A stretch of DNA of 64,000 nucleotides from Ruegeria pomeroyi (GTDB taxonomy: Bacteria; Pseudomonadota; Alphaproteobacteria; Rhodobacterales; Rhodobacteraceae), in contig NZ_JAGQAG010000003.1 of the NCBI RefSeq assembly GCF_021405525.1, forward strand, positions 62,001-126,000. The letters run 5' to 3'. The notes below the pieces were generated by a model. The model was not told the DNA's origin, made no database searches, and worked only from the letters and a program-made list of their open reading frames with translations. A program made the position numbers and the translations under genes. Below are positions 58,014 to 64,000 of the stretch, in pieces (positions within the stretch are counted from its first letter, which is position 1; each line of letters begins with the position of its first letter).

Positions 58014-59648
58014 ATGGATGATGATGGCGAAGACTACGTTGCCGTTGGTGCTGAAGAAGCGCGCAGGGCCGCGGTGCTGCGTCCCCTTGTTCAGGCCTTT
58101 CTCAAAGGGACTGGCAGTCTGGAAAGTGGCATCAATGACGCCGTTTGGGAGCTTGGTGTCAGCAGGGCGACGGTCTGGCGTTGGGTAAAGCGGTTGGCGG
58201 AAGAGGGTGGGCGCACCAGCGCTCTGACGCCGCGGAAACGGGGCCGCCCGACCGGGACGATCTTGATATCCAGCAAAGTCGAAGCGGTGATCGAAGAGCA
58301 CCTTCGCCGTTATTTTTTGCGCCGGGAGCGTTCGAGCCTGTCGCGCGTCGTGACAGAAATCCGCAGCGCGTGCTGGCAACAGGGCCTGCAGCCACCGACG
58401 CGGCGGACGGTTCAGCGTCGTCTGGATGCAATGAATGCCCGCAAAGTTGCGAAGGCACGAGAGGGCGCAAAGGCGGCCCGCCAGAAGTTTGCGCCGGTCA
58501 CGGGTGAAAACAAGGCAAATCATCCTCTGGAAATCGTGCAAATCGACCATACGCCCGCAGACATTATTCTTGTCGACAGTTTTGAGCGCCAAGCAATTGG
58601 CCGGCCTTGGGTCACGCTGTCGATCGACATCGCAACGCGGATGGTAACCGGATACTACACTTCTCTTGAGGCTCCTTCGCGTCTGTCTGTGGCGCTTTGC
58701 CTGACACAGGCGGTTGCCCCCAAGGCGCAACTTCTGACGGAATTGGCGTGCAATATTCCTTGGCCCGCACAAGGCAAACCGCAGAGTGTCCATGTCGACA
58801 ATGGCCGCGATTTCCGGTCGCGGGCCTTTCGGTCGGCCTGTGCGGAATGGGGGATCGATCTGGTCTATCGACCGCCGGGAAGTCCTCACTTCGGAGGTCA
58901 CATCGAACGTTTGATCGGGACGATGATGGGGGCGGTTCACCTCCTGCCGGGCACAACGCAATCCTCGGTCACGACCAAGGGCGACTATGATGCCGAAGGC
59001 ATGGCCACGATGACGTTGAGCGAATTCGATCGTTGGTTTGCTTTGGAAATCTGCCGTTACAACAACAGCATTCATTCAAGTCTTGGCTGCACGCCCGTTG
59101 CCAAATGGGAGGCGCTCTCAGAACAAATGACGGGCGATATCCCATTTGATATCGAAGCCTTTCAGGTGAGTTTCCTGCCGAGCGAACTGCGCAAGATCAG
59201 GCGTGACGGCATCCATCTGTTCCAGATACGGTACTGGTCCGATGCCCTTGCAGGCCACATCGGGCGCGGGGATGGAAAGGTGGTCGTTCGCTACGATCCT
59301 CGTGATATCTCAATGATCTGGGTCGAACTGGACGATGGCCGATTTGTTGAGGCGCGGTACAGAAATCTGGAAATTCCGCCCGTGCCACTCTGGGAATATC
59401 GCGAAGCCATGAGGAGGGCTCGGGCCCTTGGCAAGTCCGGGTCCAATGAGCTGGTTCTGGCTGAGCTGATCCGCCAGCAACGCCAGATCGAGACTGAAAG
59501 CCGGGGCCTGACGAAGGCCGAACGCCGATCCCGTGAAAGAAAAGGGACATTGGAGAGCGCCAACTCGGCCGTCTCGTCAACCGAAGGGCTGCGCGCGATC
59601 GATACGGGTGATACATCGCGCCCATTGTTCAAGGTGGAGAGATGGTGA
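58014..59648 (+). CDS. tniA: TniA transposase (TnsB/Mu family)
   Basis: A 544-residue DDE integrase-type transposase. N-terminal helix-turn-helix regions (INDAVWELGVSRATVWRWVK and TRRTVQRRLDAMNARK) bind the end repeats. The catalytic triad is Asp178 (QIDHTPAD), Asp262 (VHVDNGRDF) and Glu298 (GGHIERLIG). A Mu-type beta-barrel and a C-terminal tail that would touch TniB follow. I use the ATG at 58014; a TTG at 57999 is possible. Confidence 0.9.
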   Translation: MDDDGEDYVAVGAEEARRAAVLRPLVQAFLKGTGSLESGINDAVWELGVSRATVWRWVKRLAEEGGRTSALTPRKRGRPTGTILISSKVEAVIEEHLRRYFLRRERSSLSRVVTEIRSACWQQGLQPPTRRTVQRRLDAMNARKVAKAREGAKAARQKFAPVTGENKANHPLEIVQIDHTPADIILVDSFERQAIGRPWVTLSIDIATRMVTGYYTSLEAPSRLSVALCLTQAVAPKAQLLTELACNIPWPAQGKPQSVHVDNGRDFRSRAFRSACAEWGIDLVYRPPGSPHFGGHIERLIGTMMGAVHLLPGTTQSSVTTKGDYDAEGMATMTLSEFDRWFALEICRYNNSIHSSLGCTPVAKWEALSEQMTGDIPFDIEAFQVSFLPSELRKIRRDGIHLFQIRYWSDALAGHIGRGDGKVVVRYDPRDISMIWVELDDGRFVEARYRNLEIPPVPLWEYREAMRRARALGKSGSNELVLAELIRQQRQIETESRGLTKAERRSRERKGTLESANSAVSSTEGLRAIDTGDTSRPLFKVERW

Positions 59649-59649
59649 A

Positions 59650-60531
59650 TTGAGGGCAGGGACAACTGAAGAAGACGGCCGGATCGCCCTCATTCAATCG
59701 GATATCTGGATCGGCTTTCCACGGGCGGAACAGGTGTTGGACCGCTTGCAGGGCATGATCGAAGCGCCACGACAAACCCGTATGCCTGGGCTTCTTGTGC
59801 ATGGCGCCTCCGGGATTGGAAAGACGATGATTGCCCGAAACCTGTCGCGCAAGTACGCACCAGAATACGATCCGGCATCAGGCATCACCCGCACACCGCT
59901 TCTGCTGTTGCAAGCGCCGCCCGCACCTGATGAACGGCGGTTTTACCTGCATATCCTGGCCGCCGTTGGCGCCCCGGCGACGGCACTGAGCGCCCGCGCT
60001 CAAAATGTGGCTTCCCTCGAAGTCCGTGTCATCGCGCTACTGCGTGACCTTGGCCTGCGGATGATCATGATCGACGAGGTTCACAACCTTTTGGCCGGGA
60101 CCCACCGCGAACAGCGACGCTTTCTCAATGTTCTGCGGTATCTCAGCAATGAACTCGAAGTGTCGCTGGTCTGCCTCGGGGTCAGCGAGGCTGTCGATGC
60201 CATCCGTGGTGATATCCAACTTGCCAGGCGGCTGGACGAACATCACCTGCCAAACTGGCGCGATGATGCCGAGTTCTCGGATATGATCCAGACACTCATC
60301 GCGGCAATGCCCCTCAACAAAAAATCCAATCTGAAGGTCAAGTCGCTCAAGCAGATACTTGCACTGACCGGTGGGGTGACCTCGCGCATTTTCGCCCTAG
60401 TCAAGGATCTTTCCATCGAGGCCATTGTCACCGGTGAGGAATGCATCACCGATGACGCAATCGCAAAATGGACGCCGGTTTGGTCGCGCCATGCGAACGC
60501 CCATCGGCGGCTCGAGAAGACCGGCGTGTGA
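59650..60531 (+). CDS. tniB: TniB AAA+ ATPase
   Basis: A 293-residue AAA+ target-selection ATPase (TnsC type). Walker A HGASGIGKT (51-59), Walker B MIMIDEVHNLLAG (from 138), sensor segment SLVCLGVSEAVDAI, and arginine-rich FARRLDE-like region QLARRLDEHHLPNW. The TTG start directly after the tniA stop is proposed because no ATG precedes the first conserved block (DIWIGFPRAEQVLDRL). Confidence 0.87.
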   Translation: MRAGTTEEDGRIALIQSDIWIGFPRAEQVLDRLQGMIEAPRQTRMPGLLVHGASGIGKTMIARNLSRKYAPEYDPASGITRTPLLLLQAPPAPDERRFYLHILAAVGAPATALSARAQNVASLEVRVIALLRDLGLRMIMIDEVHNLLAGTHREQRRFLNVLRYLSNELEVSLVCLGVSEAVDAIRGDIQLARRLDEHHLPNWRDDAEFSDMIQTLIAAMPLNKKSNLKVKSLKQILALTGGVTSRIFALVKDLSIEAIVTGEECITDDAIAKWTPVWSRHANAHRRLEKTGV

Positions 60532-61190
60532 CGCTGCGACCGCTGCCAAAGACTGTCGCACCGCTTCCAGACGAGTTGTTGTCAGGTTGGTTGTCTCGGT
60601 TGGCTGCGGCCAACTACTGTAATGACGCGGAACTGCTGGCTCATATCGAAATCGATACCACGCATGGCACCGCCTTGGACTTGAGCATCGACGCGGCTGC
60701 GGCAGAGAAGATTGCCAATGCCGCACGGGTCGCCCCAGATGTCGTGCGATCTTTGACCTTTCCGGCAATGACGCCACGAGAAGCATCGCTGACGGCCCAG
60801 ATGCCATTCCAGCATTGTCTGCAATGCTCCCGAGAGGGCCTTTCGCTCAGGCATTGGAGGCGGGCCTGGGCATTCGACTGTCGGGTTTGCGGGACGAGAC
60901 TTGTGCAGACCCTCGGCAAAGCCGGTGACGAACCAATATCCGACAAACTGATATACCGAGCGCGCCGCGGGGCAGGGATGCTTGAATGCGCCGCGCGATC
61001 GCAAGGCCCCAGGCAACTTCGGCGCGCAATGCGCGCAGTCACCTTTGCCATGTCACTTAAGGGCTGCCACGGGGAGCCCTTGTTCGCTCTTCAGAGCCAC
61101 AGACCGGAAGTGAGGCTGTTGTGCCTTGCCGCAATCGCCGCCGCGCGATCTCATCCTTGGCTAAGGCAGCCATCGTCAGCTCCGCCATAG
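60528..61190 (+). CDS. tniQ: TniQ family protein (short)
   Basis: A 220-residue TniQ with the hallmark N-terminus PDELLSGWLSRLAAANYCND and a zinc site (Cys97, Cys100, Cys118, Cys121 in HCLQC and DCRVCG). It starts at a GTG overlapping tniB by four bases. TnsD/TniQ proteins choose the target. At 220 residues it is shorter than TniQ of Tn5053 (about 400), so its C-terminal target-recognition part may be reduced. Nothing else is encoded before the right end. Confidence 0.85.
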   Translation: MTLRPLPKTVAPLPDELLSGWLSRLAAANYCNDAELLAHIEIDTTHGTALDLSIDAAAAEKIANAARVAPDVVRSLTFPAMTPREASLTAQMPFQHCLQCSREGLSLRHWRRAWAFDCRVCGTRLVQTLGKAGDEPISDKLIYRARRGAGMLECAARSQGPRQLRRAMRAVTFAMSLKGCHGEPLFALQSHRPEVRLLCLAAIAAARSHPWLRQPSSAPP

Positions 61191-61305
61191 ACGACTTTGC
61201 CAAGGTTGCTCTCTTGCGCGCCTTCGAGAAGGAGCATCGATTGCTAGCCGCGGTCGATCACATCGCGCAAAGGCACGCGAGAAGCAAAGGCCCCATGACA
61301 GCCGA

Positions 61306-61362
61306 ATCTCGCAATTAAAGGCAAAACTCAATGCCGAAAGCGTCTCGTCTCAGATTTAAGGG
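61306..61362 (-). repeat. right-end transposase binding repeats
   Basis: Two inverted copies of the left-end repeat: 61306-61321 and 61347-61362 (minus-strand reading CCTTTAATTGCGAGAT and CCCTTAAATCTGAGAC). The outer one adjoins the terminal TGTCGCG. Confidence 0.7.
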
Positions 61363-61701
61363 AAACGCGACATCGGCCTTGCGAATATGAGGCATCCGGG
61401 TGAGCGAAGCGGCAGGCTGCTGGTGCGCGGCGATCCACGATATCGCCTGGAACAGCCAGCCATCACGGTGCCAAGGATCGTCACCCTCCGCCAACGTCAG
61501 TTGTTTGATCGCTGCAGTCGCCTGCTCGGCATTGGCAGCAGGTCCCGGCACCCCCGCACCGCTCAGGATCTTGGCGACGTGGCGATATTGGCCGAGAACT
61601 ATACGTGCAACCTGTTCGGCGAGTGCGTCCTCATCATCGATGGACCACGCCCAGCCGTGGCAGAGTTCGCCATGATCTATTGGAACGAGTTTGAGAGTCA
61701 T
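61315..61701 (-). pseudogene. gene truncated by the transposon
   Basis: A minus-strand gene beginning MTLKLVPIDHGELCHGWAWS continues through AEQVARIVLGQYRHVAKILS and WHRDGWLFQAISWIAAHQQP to SLTRMPHIRKAD, where it meets the transposon end at 61372; the following residues are read from transposon sequence. The last native residues look like the beginning of a longer domain. I cannot name the family. No obvious continuation is present on the other side of the element. Confidence 0.55.
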
Positions 61702-61793
61702 GGGCACGCCGAGCCATTGCCCGAACTTGTAGGGGAGCAACCCAGCCACGATTGACATTCATGGTCGAATGGCAATTGTCATCGCACCTTTCT

Positions 61794-62975
61794 CTAGGCA
61801 GTGGTGGGTAGCGGATCGGTACCCTCGCTGAGGATGGTCAGATAGGCGCGATAGCTGAAAACACGCCCCCGCTTCCTCCCAGTAATCTCCTCAAGAATTC
61901 CGAAGCGTTGGAGGTCGGCGAGGGCCGCGTTCACCGTCGGAGCCGACAGACCGGTGTACTCGACCAGTTGGTTCGCGGTCAGGAAGGGGTGCTGCTGGAA
62001 CAGTTCATGGATACGCAGTGACGAACCGGCGCGATCGCTTTGCGCTGAAATGCGCTCGCGATCCTCCTTAAACAGGTCAACAATCCGCGTGGCGGCATCA
62101 AATGCCTGGTTTGCCGTATCCGCCACGCCAGCGAGGAAGAAGTCAAGCCAAGCCTCCCACTGACCATGCTCACGAACCTCCTGGAGCAGGCGATAGTAAT
62201 CAGCGCGATGCGTCTTAAGAAACAAGCTCAGATAGAGGAGAGGCTTTTGCAGCACCCCATTGACGCAGAGGTACAATGTTACCAGCAACCTGCCGATGCG
62301 GCCATTGCCGTCGAGAAAAGGGTGGATGGTTTCAAACTGGACGTGCAGCAGTCCTGCCTTGATGAGAGCAGGAAGGCGGGACTGGTCGTCGTGCATGAAG
62401 CGTTCAAACGCGCCGAGGCAATTGTCCAGTTCCGTGACGGGGGGTGGAACGTACAGCGCATTACCGGGACGTGTCCCTCCGATCCAGTTCTGGGAGCGCC
62501 TAAACTCCCCGGGGTCCTTGGTGCCGCCACGTCCGCTTTGCAGCAAACGCGCATGCATCTCGCGGATTAGCCTCAGGGACAGTGGCAAGTCTTCGAGGCG
62601 CTCCAACCCGTACATCATGGCATCGACGTAGTTCGAGACCTCGCGGATGTCATCGATTGGCTGGCCCGCCTGTGCTTCGGTCTCGAAACGCAGCAGGTCT
62701 GTCAGCGTCGATTGCGTTCCTTCGATCTGTGAGGAAAGTACGGCCTCCTTGCGGACATACATATAGAGGAACAGTTCCTGGCGCGGCAGAAGCATCGTGA
62801 TGCCATCCAGCCGCCCTAAGGCGCGCTCCGCGAGGCTGAGTCGGTCGAGAAGCCCCAGTACGTCGATTGTTGGGACTGGAGGCAGGGGAGGTGGTACGAA
62901 GGCGCGGACCGTCTCTCCTGCAACGGGGGTTTCGACAAAGCGGCCAAGGCGTTGGTTGGGGTCTGAATCGGTCAT
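61794..62975 (-). CDS. Fic family protein
   Basis: A 393-residue Fic protein. Inhibitory motif SSQIEG (residues 81-86), intact catalytic HPFLDGNGRIGR (218-229), and a C-terminal winged helix (FLTANQLVEYTGLSAPTVNA, LADLQRFGILEEITGRKRGR). This is the common SoFic-type arrangement: an AMP-transferase that may modify itself or other proteins and is kept inactive by the N-terminal helix. A palindrome lies 24 bases upstream of its start. Confidence 0.9.
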   Translation of the reverse strand: MTDSDPNQRLGRFVETPVAGETVRAFVPPPLPPVPTIDVLGLLDRLSLAERALGRLDGITMLLPRQELFLYMYVRKEAVLSSQIEGTQSTLTDLLRFETEAQAGQPIDDIREVSNYVDAMMYGLERLEDLPLSLRLIREMHARLLQSGRGGTKDPGEFRRSQNWIGGTRPGNALYVPPPVTELDNCLGAFERFMHDDQSRLPALIKAGLLHVQFETIHPFLDGNGRIGRLLVTLYLCVNGVLQKPLLYLSLFLKTHRADYYRLLQEVREHGQWEAWLDFFLAGVADTANQAFDAATRIVDLFKEDRERISAQSDRAGSSLRIHELFQQHPFLTANQLVEYTGLSAPTVNAALADLQRFGILEEITGRKRGRVFSYRAYLTILSEGTDPLPTTA

Positions 62976-62998
62976 AGCTCACTATGATGCCCCTCTTT

Positions 62999-63028
62999 TA
63001 TTTAAGCAATACGGGCTTCGCTTAAATA
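62999..63028. promoter_or_regulatory. palindrome upstream of the second Fic gene
   Basis: Perfect 9-bp inverted repeat TATTTAAGC (62999-63007) and GCTTAAATA (63020-63028) with a 12-base spacer. It is the likely operator for the winged-helix part of the Fic protein. Confidence 0.5.
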
Positions 63029-63109
63029 GTGGGTAGGCTAAGATAAGCGGGTTTAATTAACGTGGTGAGAGTAGGTCAGTGGCAATATGAGCGGGTTCAT
63101 GGCAGCTTC

Positions 63110-63373
63110 CTACTGCTCTCGGTTGCAGGAATCCTTCCCGATGCCTGTGCGGAATAGCCTCTTCCAGAGAACACCATCGATCACGAGTCGCCAATCGAGA
63201 CCTTTCGGCTCATTGGCCCGCATTACGGGCGTCCTACGCGATATGGCAGCTACGCGCACGACAACTCGGATGGCTGAAGAAGGCCAAAGGTCGTATCTGT
63301 TACATTCCGAGTCGGGGTTAGTTTCATCAAATCGGCGAACGGAATTCGTGGGTGCTTGTTGTCCATAAATCAT
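63110..63373 (-). pseudogene. possible IS5-type transposase fragment
   Basis: The segment GLDWRLVIDGVLWKRLFRTG resembles the (R/W)xVIDGxLWxLRTG start of IS5-family transposases, but the frame ends soon and no DDE residues follow. It could be a degraded element or chance. Confidence 0.25.
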
Positions 63374-64000
63374 CCTGCCCTTTGGTCAGGACCGCGCCCT
63401 ACTCGGTCGGCTGCATGCAGCCGCCCTCCCCGAGCTGAAACGCTGCCTCTCCCTGCGACGTACCGCTGGCCGTGCCGTCTCCTCCGGAGCCAGCCCGACC
63501 AGCCGTCGCATGGTCGTGGCAACGCTTCATCTCGGCCATTCGGTAACGGTCGCTGGGGCGGGGCGGGTCGCTTCAATAGTCTCGTTTTTCCCGTGTCAGC
63601 CGGTGTTAGTCCTCGCTTTGCCGGACATGCTGTTCTGCCATCATTGACCGCAAAGGAGTTTCGACAACCGCCGGATCGCTCTGGCCAAAGCTGGCAGAGG
63701 GTCGGTGTTGGACGCGATGTAAAAAATCGCAAACTATTGGGATGCCGAAGAGGGTTGGTCCGAAATCGGGATGACCCGCGCCCGGTGCAGATGCCACGGC
63801 GGTCTGCTTGAAATCGCTCAGCCAGATGGCACCTCACTCGACCAACTTACCACGGGCAAGCGGTCGCGCCACGTTAGGCAAGGCTCGGCAAAGCGCGAAC
63901 CCGTCCGGCTGCGGCTCGGGGTGAGAGGGCAGAAAGGACACCGCCCCCGGCAGTTTCATCGGCTGTTCACCTGGGTGTCCTTCGCGGCCACCGCACTTCT
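63374..64000. other. unresolved right edge
   Basis: No supportable complete gene. On the minus strand a partial frame enters from the edge and stops near 63956; a 41-codon frame (MKLPGAVSFLPSHPEPQPDG and onward) overlaps it by four bases and ends near 63834. These could be real small genes, but there is nothing to identify them. Confidence 0.2.

Larger units (their letters stand above)
57868..61372. mobile_element. TniA-TniB-TniQ (Tn7/Tn5053-like) transposon
   Basis: A 3.5-kb element with defined ends. Reading inward, the left end is TGTCGCGTAGCCCTTAATTG and the right end TGTCGCGTTTCCCTTAAATC; both continue into GAGA(T/C)GAG. It carries only tniA, tniB and tniQ, without resolvase or cargo. 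Six copies of a 16-bp repeat (consensus C(C/T)(C/T)TTAAnnnnGAGA) lie in the ends, four left and two right. No 5-bp target duplication is seen (GGTGG left, TCGGC right). Confidence 0.8.

Noticed and set aside
57930-59075. 381-codon minus-strand frame
   Set aside because: Antisense to tniA, which has the full DDE triad.
63370-63837. 155-codon minus-strand frame at the right edge
   Set aside because: Low-complexity basic composition, no ribosome-binding site and no recognisable motif.
1-64000. CRISPR array
   Set aside because: No run of regularly spaced direct repeats with unique spacers was seen; the repeats at 57.9 kb are transposon end sites.

Overview
This 64 kb window looks like part of a repABC-type conjugative or mobilisable plasmid of an alphaproteobacterium, most likely a member of the Rhodobacteraceae (Paracoccus or Roseobacter relatives). 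The basis is the GC-rich coding style, the repABC replicon on the minus strand (about 51.9-55.5 kb), the VirC1/VirC2/MobC/relaxase/VirD4 mobilisation block, and a set of plasmid-typical genes (strawberry notch helicase, DUF932, DUF6878, DUF6915, RadC, SSB, a large ParB-like protein). No rRNA or tRNA genes were seen. Both window edges cut through genes or unresolved sequence.

Layout. 0-3.8 kb: the end of a mercury-resistance operon (merF, a small Cys-Cys membrane peptide, merA, a second flavin disulfide oxidoreductase, ynfA). 4.0-10.8 kb: DNA transfer genes (coupling protein, relaxase and MobC on the minus strand; VirC1 and VirC2 on the plus strand), with a hairpin-rich gap between them that is the best oriT candidate. 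11.0-17.8 kb: a defence-like block with a DUF4172-Fic protein and then a compact seven-gene cassette. 17.9-37.0 kb: plasmid housekeeping and accessory genes interrupted by an IS481-family element, plus AbiE and RES-Xre toxin-antitoxin pairs. 37.3-48.1 kb: a metal and flavin redox island (VIT, P1B ATPase, ApbE, PepSY flavoreductase, DUF2271, PepSY proteins, ferric-reductase-like protein, two-component system) that begins exactly where an H-NS gene is cut off. 48.4-55.5 kb: small plasmid genes, the large ParB-like protein and repABC with two 16-bp palindromes and a counter-transcribed RNA. 55.6-64 kb: serine resolvase, a frameshifted gene, a complete TniA-TniB-TniQ transposon with recognisable ends, the gene it truncated, a second Fic gene and an unresolved edge.

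The most interesting part is 12.7-17.8 kb. Five plus-strand genes (carrier-protein-like peptide, XRE regulator, ImmA/IrrE metallopeptidase with a C-terminal chagasin-like domain, papain-like cysteine peptidase, thymidylate-synthase-like protein) meet two minus-strand genes (uracil-DNA-glycosylase-like and MazG-like) tail to tail on a shared CCTAGG. A chagasin-type inhibitor domain encoded next to a papain-like protease suggests a protease held in check by its neighbour. The three other enzymes all point at uracil or thymine nucleotides. I infer a stress- or phage-responsive system; I do not recognise it as a described one.

Other notable signals are nine similar structured leaders in front of plasmid genes (comparable to the described radC RNA class), an 84-bp in-frame palindromic insertion with a 9-bp duplication inside the helicase gene, a 157-bp nested inverted repeat, palindromes in front of both Fic genes, an apparent flavinylation motif in the DUF2271 protein, and paired 11-bp-phased repeats that may be the response-regulator sites.
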